The notes under the pieces: generated by a model
Database searches by the model: none
The model's input: only the letters and a program-made list of their open reading frames with translations
Told to the model about the DNA's origin: nothing
Position numbers and translations under genes: made by a program
Shown: piece after piece, positions 12,190 through 23,125 of the stretch
Layout: the number at the start of each line of letters is the position of its first letter
Position numbering within the stretch: position 1 is the stretch's first letter
Origin: Brachypterus glaber
Taxonomy: Eukaryota > Arthropoda > Insecta > Coleoptera > Kateretidae
DNA length: 64,000 nt
Assembly (NCBI GenBank): GCA_958510825.1
Contig: OY294049.1
Span: forward strand, 27,238,986-27,302,985
Reading direction: 5' to 3'

Positions 12190-12510
12190 TATTCTATTTT
12201 TATAGGGTCACTTAATCCGGCGGTGATTTTATGATACGCGTCTTAGACGGCAGCAACAAACCGCCGCTGCAACTCCATTCAGCGCGCTGAATGTAGTGTT
12301 TTTTTTATTAGAAACTCAGATCTTTTAATTGATTTACTGGCTATAAATTCTTAATACAAATTAATAAAATAAAAATACAATAACTGAATTTTATTTATTT
12401 ATTTCAAAGTAATGAACATAGGAAAAATTTTTATCGGTGTTCCGAAAAGAGAACATTCTAGCTAGAATGTAATTTTAAGATTGGTGCAGAGGGCAAGGAA
12501 TTTTGGAAGT

Positions 12511-12849
12511 TTAAACGCAAACAGAAAAGTGGTTGGAGACACTTCGCGAAATGCAAAAACTGTTGATAATAAATAGGCTTGTTTCAGGTTCTTCTTCAAA
12601 AGCCTGAATGACAGCTTCTTCATTATCAACAGTTCTTGCAGTTCGCGGAGCGCCTCCAATCTCTTTTTTGTTTGGAGTTAAATTTCCAGAATTTCTTGCC
12701 CTTTGCACCAATCTTAAAATAACATTTCTGCTAGGATGTTCTCTATTGGGAAAACGAATAGAATATTCTACAGATGTAGCTGAAGCACTCCGGCCACACT
12801 CGCCATATAAAATTAGCATTTCGCAATACTCTTCTGAAGTAAACATCAT
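12511..12849 (-). pseudogene. Transposase N-terminus, mariner/IS630-type HTH
   Basis: The frame opens with MMFTSEEYCEMLILYGECG and continues RFPNREHPSRNVILRLVQRA, the helix-turn-helix pattern that opens many insect IS630/Tc1-mariner-type transposases (DUF4817-like). Then comes a linker (PRTARTVDNEEAVIQAFEEE). After about residue 90 the sequence no longer follows the family, and no DDE/DDD motifs are seen. It would bind the element's TIRs in an intact relative. It lies inside the matching TIRs at 10613/13125, in the minus orientation. Confidence 0.65.
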
Positions 12850-13125
12850 GAAAGTTTTGATATTTTTTTATGACATTAATAAATATTTATGTCACATTAA
12901 TCACCATGTCAACCTACAGAATATGTACCTGCAATAATTAAATTTGCTTCCATAGCTACAAATTCAACCTTTAATGGTAATTTATAATCAGCAACAGTAT
13001 TGGTCCACTTAAAGCGTTCTTATTTTTGAATTGAACGAAGATTTTTTTGAATTTTTTTTCATATTTTCCAGAGGGTTTTTAATATACCCTAAAATTTCGG
13101 TACGCGAGTTCTGGAACAGGCTGTA

Positions 13126-13928
13126 TTTTCGAGCTAATTTAGGTCATAAATAGCATGCTCTTTTTAACCTTATTTGGATTAAAAATAGCACGCTATTCAG
13201 TAGCTATTTTAGGTAGATATTTTCGATCTTTTATATGACAAAAAAAGCATGCTATTTTAGGTTTCTTGCAGTGTTTTGAAAACTGTATCAGCGTAAGGTC
13301 AATTTTAGACTTTTTTTTAAGGGTTTTTTTGAGGTTAGGGCCAAACCAAGACCCGTTGGGCTACTTCTGGTGGCGGATTCGGATTCAGCGTGTCAAAATA
13401 CATAGAAATATATAACTCTGATCTCCAGATCAAGATACTTTTTTTTGTTCGACTGAAGCGCTGTTATGCACTGCTACAGTTTTCTAAATTTCAAAGTTTT
13501 GTAAAAAAAGAACTAAATATGGTTTTCCATGTATTTTGATTCGTAGATTTCAAATTTGAAGTCAGATTAGTTTTATCTTTATCATTTTCCTTTTTTTTTA
13601 TTCCAAAAAAAAAAACATACAAAAACCATAAAAATCATATCAAAATCAGGGTACTTTTTTTATTTTGTGGTCCTATGTATTTAATTAATTAGTATGTAGT
13701 AATTGTCCGCCTCTGGTTAAATATTTTGTGCCATAAAAGGAAACTTTTTATTAGTTCTATAGTAAAATATATAGTACAGTAAAAACTTTATTTCAAAAAG
13801 TTATAAAATGAAAACGATTGGTTTGGTTTTAAATTTATTAAATAAGGAGTGTGAGCCAAATATTGCCACGTTAAGACATTTAATTTTCTACGGCATTGAA
13901 GTTTATTTGTGATCACCTGTAACTTTAC

Positions 13929-13931
<3 letters not shown>
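13126..13931. other. Non-coding spacer with one copy of the recurrent palindromic module
   Basis: At 13372-13470 GGATTCGGATTCAGCG is followed by CAAAATACATAGAAATAT, a relative of the 6560-6790 and 56636-56720 modules. The rest is AT-rich with no gene. Confidence 0.5.
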
Positions 13932-14022
<91 letters not shown>

Positions 14023-14025
14023 TAA

Positions 14026-14056
<31 letters not shown>

Positions 14057-14057
14057 T
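13932..14057 (+). repeat. (TTA)n microsatellite
   Basis: About 42 near-perfect TTA units with one interruption near 14019 (TATTAATATTA). Confidence 0.95.
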
Positions 14058-14257
14058 TACAACAGTAGGCGGCCGGAGCCGATGAACTGTATCACAAAAA
14101 TGTTTGTACTTATAATAAATATTTACATAAAGAAAAAGAATAAAGACAATTATAAGGAAAAATTAAATAAAAATATCACAAAATTAAAATATAAAATCAC
14201 AAATATCACATTTAAAATTAAAATTATCACAGGAAAGGAGAAGACCCGAGAAGACCC

Positions 14258-15411
14258 CTACTGGGGAAAGTGAAACCATTGATTTCTGGTTCTTTGCAGC
14301 TCTTTGTCCAGTCGGTTTTTAAAGGCGTTTACTGATGTGGATTCAACAGTTTCCGCACTTAAATCATTCCATTTGTATACAACCCTATTACTTAAAAAGT
14401 TCCTCCGGGCAAGCTTGGTACATCTTTTGGACAGTTTTTTCTCATGACCTCGTAAACCCTGGTAGTCGGCTAGGTGGAAAATAGAAAGTGGAACTGTGTA
14501 ATAGTTACTCAATATTTTAAATGTTTGGATCAGGTCGCCTCGGGATCGCCTGGTTTCCAGGGTTGTAAGGTTCATGCTGGAGATGCGTTCCAGATATGGC
14601 AACTCTTTAACCTCAGGAGGAATCTTGGAGACTCTTCTTTGTACCCTTTCTAGAATTTCTATGTCTTTAACATAATAGGGGCTCCAAATGGATTCCGCAT
14701 ACTCAATTATAGGCCTCACATGGGTCTTGTAAAGGTTGCATATGTTTGTTTGTTTGTTTGTTTAACCTCGTATTATTCTACTTAATCAAGCATCCCCTAA
14801 GTCCAGGACTTGTGCGGGCTAGTAGTAGAGGGAACCACCGGCTTATACTGACTTTCGAACCAGTTTCTAGGGAATGTCCGTTTCACTTAGCGCCTTCGCC
14901 AAATTTCAATTATTAATTAACTGAAAAAGGCAAATCGGCGCCAGTGAGAATCGAACTCACGATAGTAGACTTGCTATACATACGCGCTAGCCACTACGCT
15001 ATGCCTCCCATATGGAGTTAGCACGTTTCACTATCTTGCTAATATGGCTTTCCCACTTGAGGTCGCAGGTGATTATGACACCAAGATCTTTCTGCTCATT
15101 AACTTCTTGAATAGGTTGGTTGTTAAGGAAGTGGGTAAGGTGGAGATTTCGTGGTCCCAGGTGCAGAATGGTGCATTTTTTGGTATTTAGAGACATAAGC
15201 CACTTCTTAGCCCATTCCTCAACATTTCCGATGTCCTCAGTAAATTGTGTGGCGTCTAATAGCGGGTTGCAGAACATCTTGGCGTCATCAGCAAAAAAGT
15301 TGATTATGGAACGTACGGCGTGGGCCAAACTCGATATATACACTAAAAATAGTAACGGGCCAATAACAGAACCTTGAATTACTCCACTTAATATCTCCCA
15401 ATATCTCCCCT
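14258..15411 (-). pseudogene. 5'-truncated CR1/L2-like LINE ORF2 (RT and C-terminus)
   Basis: On the minus strand the RT starts near 15411 with GVIQGSVIGPLLFLVYI (motif B region), then the catalytic motif C as NFFADDAKMF, the thumb (EQKDLGVIITCDLKWESHI) and, after a SINE insertion, the C-terminal region (RPIIEYAESIWSPY; LERVQRRVSKI; RRSRGDLIQTFKIL; NFLSNRVVYKWNDL; FKNRLDKEL), which is characteristic of the CR1/L2 group. The two blocks join in frame across the SINE. Everything upstream of motif B is missing, as in the usual 5' truncation. The flank beyond 15411 is unrelated. Confidence 0.85.
14745..15008 (-). mobile_element. Full-length tRNA-derived SINE, inserted in the LINE
   Basis: On the minus strand it starts GGAGGCATAGCGTAGTGGCT, with an A-box-like TAGCGTAGTGG and a B-box-like AGTTCGATTCT within a perfect 5-bp T-stem (GTGAG/CTCAC). 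A tRNA-unrelated body follows, then a (CAAA)n tail. CATATG is repeated at both sides (14739-14744 and 15009-15014), a target-site duplication. It cuts the RT thumb of the CR1-like LINE. The boxes would act as an internal RNA polymerase III promoter; the acceptor ends pair poorly, so it is not a functional tRNA. Confidence 0.9.
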
Positions 15412-15640
15412 GTATCAACAATAAACATATTTTTATTCTAATGAGTAAAAAATAAACAAACTGCAAGAGCGTAAAAAATAAATGATTGTTCTTTAAAAAA
15501 AACTACATACAATGTTAAGAACTCATATTCCAAATATTTGCACAGTAGTACAAAAAAAAAATAACAAACTAAAATAAATACACTGCCCAGTAAAAGAGCT
15601 TTCGCATTTTTCACCTCCGCCCGTAAAATGGATTTTTTAT

Positions 15641-16095
15641 TATCAGATTCACTTTCAGCAACCATAAAAACCCTAATATACCAATTTTCACGAAAACTAC
15701 CCTCTGCCCTGGGGTAAAGTTAGAATTTTTCTATAATCAGATTCACTTTCAACAACTTCAAAAACCCCAATATAACAATTTTGACGAAAACTACCACCCA
15801 CTCCTCAGGGGGTGGATTTAGAAAAAATTTATTATCAGATTCACTTTCAGCAACCTCAAAAACCCCAATACACCAGTTTTCACGAAAACTACCCCAACCC
15901 CTTAAGGGGTGAAATTAGAAAAAAGTATTATCAGATTCATATTCGTCGACCCCAAAAACCCCTATATACCAATTTTGAAGAAAATATTAATAATATTGAA
16001 AAATATTTACCCCCTCGGGGGTGGAATTAGAAAAGTTTTTTTATCAGATTCAATTTCAGCAACCTCAAAAACCCATATATAGCAATTTTCAAATT
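15641..16095 (-). repeat. Five tandem units of about 95-114 bp
   Basis: Units start at about 15641, 15735, 15833, 15928 and 16042. Each has TATCAGATTCACTTTCAGCA, then ACCTCAAAAACCCC, TATACCAATTTT and a C-rich/G-rich block (CCCCTTAAGGGG type). Read on the minus strand the unit contains GGGGTTTTTGAGGTTGCTGA, a form of the motif found in the larger foldbacks. Frames through it (15812-16215) are by-products of the repeat. Confidence 0.85.
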
Positions 16096-16504
16096 TTTCC
16101 AAAAAAAAATCTATTTTTCCCTATTTGCCCCCCTTGCCGCACCCCAATGTTTACCAAAAACAATCCCGAGCGAGAACTTTTGGTAACATACCTGTATGCC
16201 AAGTCTCTAGCTTAAAGCGTTCTTAAGTTGTCGTGCCCACAAGATTTCCCGGACAGACCAATCGACTGACCGACCGACCGATCGACCGACCGAGCGACAG
16301 TTTTTTTTGTTGCTCGAAATTGATTTATATCGACATAAAACGTCATAAAACGCAAAAATACAAAAAAAAATAAATTTTTGCACGAATACAAGGCTTTCCG
16401 AAATTTTGAAAATTTTCAAAATGGGAAAGCAAAATATTGTGGCACAATACAATTTCAACTGTTTTTAGGTACAGGTTGGGCACTTAAATAACAATTTGTC
16501 GTTT
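16096..16504. other. Spacer with a CGAC-rich tract
   Basis: At 16256-16301 a CGAC/CGAT-rich tract (GACTGACCGACCGACCGATC) resembles the GTCNGTC tracts at 33737, 42277 and 51518, a feature of several insect non-autonomous repeats. No gene. Confidence 0.5.
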
Positions 16505-16690
16505 TTAGTGAGCCCCACGAACTTCATGTATGTATCAGTTACAAACAACACACAGTCCCATATCCGCCTGGTGATTCTCTTCACATAAGAAGCAGAACCA
16601 AGATTCAGAACCCTCCGATTTTTTCGTTACTTTCTTTTCTTGTTGTTTTTTGGTTTTTGTCAGTTGTTTTGCCTACTACTTTGCATGGGC
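16505..16690 (-). pseudogene. C-terminal zinc-finger tail of a pogo/Tigger-like transposase
   Basis: The minus-strand frame gives a Lys/Gln-rich linker (KQLTKTKKQQEKKVTKKSEG) followed by a Cys/His finger: WFCFLCEENHQ, then MGLCVVCN, a stop (TGA), then YIHEVRGAH and a stop. The order C-x2-C, C-x2-C, x-x-x-H is the PHD-like tail seen at the end of many insect pogo-type DDE_1 transposases. Only this tail remains. The in-frame stop falls where the family has the W/Y-x-H residues. The catalytic domain is not seen in the neighbourhood. Confidence 0.6.
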
Positions 16691-16778
16691 CAAGAAAGTG
16701 CAATAATCGATGCTACCCAGCTTGCGACAAGTTTTTATAGTGGAAGGGCACGAAACACGAACTGAGTTGTAGTAAACG

Positions 16779-16935
16779 CCATTACCAACTGGATACAGAC
16801 ACATCATATTTACAGGCATCTTTTTTGATTTAACAGATTACTGACAGTGTCATCTTTAACACAGAGGACGAACTGACGAGTATAAGAAGGGTGGCAATAT
16901 TGGGAACATGGCAAAAATTGGCTCACCTACCACCC
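16779..16935. repeat. Dispersed repeat, copy 1 (second at 44146-44293)
   Basis: About 150 bp shared with 44146-44293: CATTACCAACTGGATACAGA, CATATTTACAGGCAT, ACAGAGGACGAACT and GTGGCAATATT in the same order. It directly follows the pogo-type transposase tail; whether it belongs to that element is unknown. Confidence 0.7.
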
Positions 16936-17505
16936 CAGCGAAATAAATTAGCATAGAAATACCTTCAAAATTATATTTTTGGTGAATGCGCATTTTTTTT
17001 CCTTAAAATGATATAAATCCGCCCTTGCCTTACATTATAGGTAAACAAAAAGTCTATGAAAAACAAAATCAGAGTTAGCAAGAAATGGAACTAAAAGTGT
17101 GTTCCGCCCGGTATAAAAATCGAGATAAAAATTTACATGGTTTATGCCTTTACATTTTAAATAAATTATTTTTTAAAATTAAGTGCCTAAGAAGTAAAAG
17201 TAAATTAAAAGGAGAGTTCCTGTTTAAAACTTCTTGCTCAAAGTGTGCTTAATTAACATAAATTAGTTTAAAGGCATTTCAGAGTGGCTAAAATAAATTT
17301 CTTTTCAGGAATATTCTCTGTGAAGAAAAAAATATTTCAAGGTAAGTACTGTTAAAACCCAGTTTTAGTTTTAAATGTAATAGTAAGTATTTAGGTCATT
17401 TTAAAGCTTGTTTATTGTAGTTTATGTATAATATAAAAAAAAATTAATATCTTTAGATGAAATGATTATGATATGTATATTGTAAAACCATTTACTTTCC
17501 TTATA
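16936..17505. other. AT-rich spacer, nothing recognised
   Basis: No ORF, repeat or RNA signature that I can support. Confidence 0.5.
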
Positions 17506-18840
17506 AATATCTCATTTAAAACAGGTATAGTCCCTGATTAATGGAAAGAGTCCGTTGTCACGCCAATATATAAGTCTGGAGACAGAACTAAATGCACAAA
17601 TTACAGAGCTATATCTGTTATCAACAATCTCGGTAAATTATTTGAGCTCAGTCTAAAAACAAGAATTGTTACATTTTTAGAAAACCATAATTTAATTACA
17701 AATCGCCAATATAGTTTTAGGTCTGGCTTAAGTACAGAACATGCCACAGCTGATTTTGTTGAATATTTAGTTAAAAAATGAATCTGAGTAAAAAGTGGTT
17801 AGCAGTGTTCCTAGCTTTACAAAAAGCCTTTGACACTGTCTCGCATAAATTACTGATTGATTTTCTTGAACTAATAGGCATAAGAGGAAGGGTCCTAAAC
17901 CTAATTACAAATTATTTAATAAATAGGCAACAATATGTAAAAATATGTAATACTATAAGTGACCCATGCACTGTGACCATGGGAGTTCCCAGGGAACAGT
18001 TCTTGGACCCATTCTCTTCCTCATTTATATAAATGGAATTTCGGAAAATAAAATAAATGGTCATTTAATTTCTTATGCAGATGACACTGTCATTATATTT
18101 TTCGGGGATACATGGGAAAATGTTTATAGAATTGCGGAGGAGAACATGATCATAGTGCATGAATGGCTTACATCTACAAAATTAAGCCTAAATATAACTA
18201 AAACCAAGTTCATGACTTTTTCCTCTTATAAAAATGGCCAACTAAAAACTGAGACAATAAAAATACATTTGGACTGTAATATAATAAAAAAAACTGATAA
18301 AATAAAATATCTTGGTGTGACAATGGACCAACACTTAAGATGGGATGTACATGTTTCAGACTTAGTGAAAAAGTTGCCTATTGTAAGACATAAAATTTAC
18401 ATGTTGAGGGATGTTCTCGGTGTGAAAAATCTGAAATTCATTTATTCTTCCTTAGTAGAATCATTACTGCGTTATTCTATAGTTTTATGGGGCGGTATGG
18501 CCCAAACTCATATTAAAGCTGTAGAAACACTACAAAATTCTATAATTAAAATAATCCTCAAAAAACCATATTTGCACCCAACTAATGATTTATATAATGA
18601 ATTTCAAGTCTTAAGTGTAAGAAAACTATGTTTTAAAGTGTCTTATTTGGAATTTTAGTACATTAAAACAAAATGGAAACTTTGTAAAGAGATCAAATCT
18701 AAACTTAACTGAAAATTTACCCTTCAAAACTCTTACGTGATGGACAAAAACGGAAGTTATTTTCGAAATCAACATCACCCAAAATCAGCTGTCAGATCCA
18801 AATTAACTTTCATAAGTTGAAAATTTGTTGGCCTGTGTAA
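17506..18840 (+). pseudogene. LINE reverse transcriptase remnant (Jockey/CR1-like), multiply broken
   Basis: RT motifs in order: TGIVPD, stop, WKESVVTPIYKSGD; NYRAISVINNLGKLFE; QYSFRSGLSTEHA; motif A as FLALQKAFDTVSHKLL; GSSQGTVLGPILFLIYING; motif C as ISYADDTVII; thumb IKYLGVTMDQHLRWDVHV; LVESLLRYSIVLWGG. The first catalytic Asp of motif A is Ala here (ALQKAFD instead of the usual DLQKAFD). There is a stop at 17539-17541 and frame breaks near 17777, 17975-18032 and 18655. The endonuclease domain and 5' part are absent. It is inactive. Clade is uncertain. Confidence 0.8.
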
Positions 18841-20065
18841 TTAGTGGTTGGTATTCCTGAATAAAAATACCTTTCGCATATCCGAAATTGGGAATCAAAT
18901 GCATAAAAATGATCTACCCGAAATTAGGCAAATTTCTGCTTTTTTAGATAAGAAATTTGTATTATCTTTATATTTTCAAATTGCTTAATTATGACTAGTG
19001 TATCAACTTAACCAATAACTTAACTTACTTAAGGCAAAAACACAAACTTTTATAACAATTATTTATAAAGTGCAACTGAGCACAAACTTGCCATTTGCAA
19101 TTTAAACGTTTTGTGCTGCCATTTAACGGGGAGAAGCTCTACCGTTATCATATTACATGAGGGATTTAATTTAACTTTTGGCTTGACATAAAAGTTGATT
19201 TCTGTTTATCTCTGTAGATAGTATCTTAAATATACTACTGTAAAACTATCCAACTTGCAACCGGCGTGTAACTTGCAACAAAATGCAATTGTCTAAGTTC
19301 GGCCTTGTACCGCCCAATCGGTAAGCGAGCGCGGCCTGTGAGTTTCACGTTTTGTTTGCTAAAGTGTTAAGTGTTGTGGTGTTGGTTGGACCTGCTACGT
19401 AAAAATTTGTTACTTTTATTAATTATAGAATGTTTTCACAGAAATTAGGTTAATTTTTAACTGTAAAACTTGTATTTTAATGGTAACTTGCAACATAGCA
19501 CCACGAAAGATAAGAAGTTATATTTTTTTAATTTTTAATGTTTTGTTAAACACAGTTCCTATTATTTTAAGAAATAAATATTTAGTTTTGTTTCATATCG
19601 TTTTACATCGTTAAAATGAAATAAAATACCTATTTCTTTAATTATATTTCACATTCAAAATATTGTTAAAATATAATAAACTATTAAAAAAAAATTATCA
19701 TTTGAGCGCAACTAACATAAGGGCCTAACCCACAAAATTATTATTTTACAGGAGTAGAAAAAATGTGATTATTTTTTTTTCCAATGATATTTATACTTAA
19801 TGTTAATTATATTTTAATAGTGTTTGATTCTTTACATCGTTTTATGTAGATTTTAACAAAAAAAATTGAAATAAGGGCCTAAAAAATAGCCCTAACTATC
19901 AAAAGGGCCTAACCCACATATTTCTTGTAGGGTTGTTTTTGCATAAAATTTTCTCTTTCCTAGTTTTAAATAGGTTCATAAGCCGTTTTAATTCAAGAAT
20001 AGTTAAGGGTAAATATTTGGGTGGGACAAAAAAGCAAATTATTAAAAAAAATAAGAAATTCTTAT
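18841..20065. other. Non-coding spacer
   Basis: Words such as ACTTGCAAC (19250, 19270, 19488) and GGGCCTAACCCACA (19720, 19905) recur, suggesting an old degenerate repeat. The stretch 19260-19400 is less AT-rich than its surroundings, but no exon, promoter or ORF can be supported. Confidence 0.4.
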
Positions 20066-20273
20066 AAAGAACTTTCACTTTCAGGTTTAGACCGTGTTAA
20101 TGGATTTTCACTTTCCGACGTTTCGTCTCTTACTACTAGAGACATCTTCAGGGATAAATTAAAACTGAAAGTTTCAGATTAATCCCTGAAGATGTCTCTA
20201 GTAGTAAGAGACGAAACGTCGGAAAGTGAAAATCCATTAACACGGTCTAAACCCGAAAGTGAAAGTTCTTTAT
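20066..20273. repeat. 208-bp near-perfect palindrome with hairpin-GAAAC core in each arm
   Basis: Arms of about 95 bp run from AAAGAACTTTCACTTT (20066) to its inverse ending at 20273, with a loop around 20155-20185. Each arm contains, read outward, CCCTGAAGATGTCTCT, a 7-nt loop, AGAGACGAAACGTCGG: a 6-bp stem bracketed by CTGAAGA and GAAA. That resembles the hammerhead ribozyme core and the terminal repeats of Penelope-like elements, but the base pair next to the core is mismatched (T/C). No coding sequence. Confidence 0.75.
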
Positions 20274-20329
20274 ATCTTAATGGCCGTGAAAGCTTAAAAT
20301 CTAAAAAAGAAATTCTTGATCCTTACTCA

Positions 20330-21061
20330 TACAGTGTGGTCCAAAAGTCACCCCCCCCCCCCCCAATTTTAACTTTTGAACGAGTTGAGATATCGACTTC
20401 AAATTTAGAACTCTTAAATAAGACAACTTAAACTATCTTTTAGCATATATTTGATAGTTTCAGCTCTTAAAATGTGGGCAGGGGGGCATGGGGGGACATT
20501 TTTTTAAATAGAAAGGGGGGTCGTGTGATACATCATTTTAAAGCTTATAAAATTCTCTATTTAAACTAATATTTTTAAAATTTTGAAAAATGTTTTTTAA
20601 GGTTTTGATTTTTCAATTTTTTGTGCTAAAACATTCGATTTTTTAAGTTTTTTTTTATAAATTTTTATTTATGTCAACTAAAATTAGTTTAAAAGTATAA
20701 TTAACATTTTTTTATGATGAAATTAGGCATTTTTAAAATATTATTTTTTTTTTTTTAGAGGAATTTTGACATTAATACCCATTTTCAACCCCATTTTAAA
20801 CCCAATTTTTTTTTTTTATTTAAAAATACGGAGTTAAATGGAGAATTTTATAAGCTTTAAGATGATGTATTACACGACCTCCCTTTTCATTTAAAAAAAT
20901 GTCCCCCCATGCCCCCCTACCCACATTTTAAGAGCTGAAAATATCAAATATATGCTAAAAGATAGTTTAAGTTGTCTTATTTAAAAGTTCCAAATTTGAA
21001 GTCCATATCTCAACTGGTTCAAAAGTTAAGAGGGGGGGGGTGACTTTTGGACCGCTCTGTA
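20330..21061. mobile_element. Palindromic TA-flanked MITE, family A copy 1
   Basis: Ends: TACAGTGTGGTCCAAAAGTC and, inverted, GACTTTTGGACCGCTCTGTA. The whole 730 bp folds: AACTTAAACTATCTTTTAGC and CCCCATGCCCCCCTACCCAC pair with opposite-arm copies. The TA ends and CAG-type TIR suggest a Tc1/mariner-derived MITE. A second copy lies at 34869-35561 and a 100-bp derivative at 22615-22714. No ORF. Confidence 0.85.
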
Positions 21062-21084
21062 TATTGGAGTTAATTTAAATAAAG

Positions 21085-21338
21085 CATAGAAAAAAAATTA
21101 TCTCTCCAAAATATAAATTTATTGTCTATTAAACAAACATTACAGCGACAATTGTTTCGACTTTTTTAACATAAAGTCATTTTCAAGTTTTTAAATATAT
21201 AAACAAATTAACTTGAGAAGACATTATTAGAAATGTCATAACGTCATAAAGTCGAAACAATTGTCGCTGTAATGTTTGTTTAATAGACAATAAATTTATA
21301 TTTTGGAGAGATTACATTTTTTCTATGGTTTATTAAAA
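21085..21338. repeat. Palindrome with GTCGAAAC hairpin, Penelope-terminus-like
   Basis: The left arm (ATAAATTTATTGTCTATTAA; AACAAACATTACAGCGACAA; TTGTTTCGAC) is inverted at 21256-21320. Read on the minus strand at 21188-21154, CTTGAAAATGACTTT, loop, AAAGTCGAAAC has the same layout as the 20.1-kb palindrome. Non-coding. Confidence 0.7.
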
Positions 21339-21969
21339 AAAGCACGTGTCTTTCGTTATGTTTAAATCCAGATTCTTTTGTTTCAAAACTATCATTTATT
21401 TCATCCAAAGTCAATGCCCTTGAATGAAGAGCGCGGATCTTAATTCAAAAACCCGTGCTCTTCACAGCCTTGGAACAAGAGAATGTGGCTTTGAACATAT
21501 CAAAAGACACGTGTCCTTGGTTCTAGGAATCCTTTTTTTTCTGTGTGTTCCTCACCATATTTTAATGGCTAAAAATATAAAATTATACCAAAAATAATTT
21601 AAGTTGTCCTATTTGGGTATTCTAAATTTAGTCGATACATTAACTCCTTTAAAAATTAAGATGGGAGTGAATTTTGGACCCCACATTATAATAAAAAAGG
21701 TAGTGATGATCTAGAGACATCCCAGCGCATAAAAATAAAATGTTTGTTTGAAATTCATGAATAAATTAATTATATTACCGATCTTTCTTTAATTAACTAA
21801 GTATATTATATAATATAAAACAAACTACATATTTATTAATAATAAACTAATAATAATAAATTTATTTATTAATTAAATAAATTATATAATGGGTGTATCC
21901 TATTTTGAAATATTTTCTTGTTGGAAATTTTGATCCACAAATAAATTTATTCTGACCTTTTATTTTTAC
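21339..21969. other. Non-coding spacer with a small inverted pair
   Basis: AAGCACGTGTCTTTCG (21340) and AAAAGACACGTGTCCTTGG (21501) form an inverted pair of about 15 bp. The AT-rich block 21850-21960 has a diverged copy at 27510-27590 (ATAATGGGTGTATCCTATTT). No gene. Confidence 0.5.
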
Positions 21970-23125
21970 TTTCTCGTTGAATAACTTAAATACTAATTAA
22001 GAAAGCTTAAAACGGTTTGCACTATTAAAAAGGGCTTACTTTTCTTATACGTTACTCATAACTTGAAACTATACTGTTGCTGCATTAATGAGTTAAGTCC
22101 AATTAACTTTGAAGTCATATTCGTCAAAAACCCCATTTTTTATTTCTTTAAAAGTTTTAAGATATAATCCTTTTAAGTACACATTAAAATTTTCAACAGC
22201 AGTCATCGCTTTTTTTCATATATTTTTTTATAGCTTCAAATATTGCCAATAGGCGAAATTTTAAGCAATTTTTCAAAAAAATCCAAAATTTTAAAAACAA
22301 AATATTAATTAAAATAAATATGTATAATAAATATTTATTGATAATGATTTTCAACAGGTTGACTGCCTACGGATAGTGGTATGGAATGTAGCGGTCGCGT
22401 TCAAATTTAATTTCCCTATTTTTTAGTAGAGATAGAAAATTGAATTTAATTTTATTTTGTAGAGGAATATTTAGGCTTTAAACGATATAAAAGTTATTTT
22501 CACTTCACTTTCGCCGCCGGTTGTATTTTGTAATAACGTAAGGATATGACCTGTGCACCATATTGGTGCACATGGCACTCAACCTGTTAATAAAAATTTA
22601 AACCATCTATTATATACAGTGCGGTCCAAAAGCCACATCCCCTTCCTCTTAACTTACCAATCAAATCGATCAAGAATTTAGAGAGACGGGGTGTGACTTT
22701 TGGACCATACTGTATATCATATATAGTTTAATTTTTTATTAAAAATTATTGCCAATAAATATCTACTATAAATATCTATTTTGTTTAAAACTTTCGTTTA
22801 TTGCGAAAAATTACTTGAAATTTTGCCTACTGACAACATTTCGAGTTATGAAAAAAAAATTACAAAAAAAAAGTATTCTAGCGATTATTGCTCTTGAATA
22901 AAGACACTTTTAAGAGTATACTCTAAAATGTTTAAAGAAATAAAAATGGGGTTTTTGAGGAATATGACTTCAAATTTAATTGGACTTACCTCATTATTGC
23001 ACCAACAAAATAATTTCAAGTTATGAGTAACATATAAGAAACGTATGCCCTTTTTAACATTGAAATCGGTTTTGAGCTATCTCAATTAGTATTTAAGTTA
23101 TTCTACGAGAAAGTCAACTTTTCAC
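21970..23125. mobile_element. Foldback element, about 1.15 kb, with central insertion
   Basis: The left arm (TTTCTCGTTGAATAACTTAA; AAAAAGGGCTTACTTTTCTT; GTTACTCATAACTTGAAACT; GTCCAATTAACTTTGAAGTC; CAAAAACCCC) is repeated inverted at 22900-23120. Arms match for about 300 bp with roughly 15% divergence. The central part (22330-22740) is unique and includes a small MITE (22615-22714). No ORF. Confidence 0.75.
22615..22714. mobile_element. 100-bp deletion derivative of MITE family A
   Basis: TACAGTGCGGTCCAAAAGCC at the left and GTGACTTTTGGACCATACTGTA (shortened) at the right match the ends of 20330-21061, with nearly all of the interior lost. Confidence 0.75.

Larger units (their letters stand above)
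10613..13125 (-). mobile_element. Mariner-like transposon with about 90-bp TIRs, split by a nested element
   Basis: Both ends carry nearly identical inverted repeats (TACAGCCTGTTCCAGAACTC then GCGTACCGAAAT...), from 10613 and ending at 13125, with TA at each end as expected for Tc1/mariner. Without the nested 1.28-kb insertion it is about 1.2 kb, close to a complete mariner-type element. A minus-strand transposase N-terminus remains at 12511-12849; the catalytic part is not recognisable. A short inverted duplication (12478-12512 against 12680-12716) shows further rearrangement. Confidence 0.8.

Noticed and set aside
12608..12937. Plus-strand 109-codon frame
   Set aside because: Opposite strand of the minus-strand mariner-type transposase remnant.
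14933..15008. Possible tRNA gene
   Set aside because: A and B boxes and T-arm are present but the acceptor stem does not pair, and the sequence continues into a SINE body and CAAA tail.
15641..16095. CRISPR-like array
   Set aside because: Units are diverged head-to-tail tandem repeats without unique spacers, in a eukaryotic repeat context.
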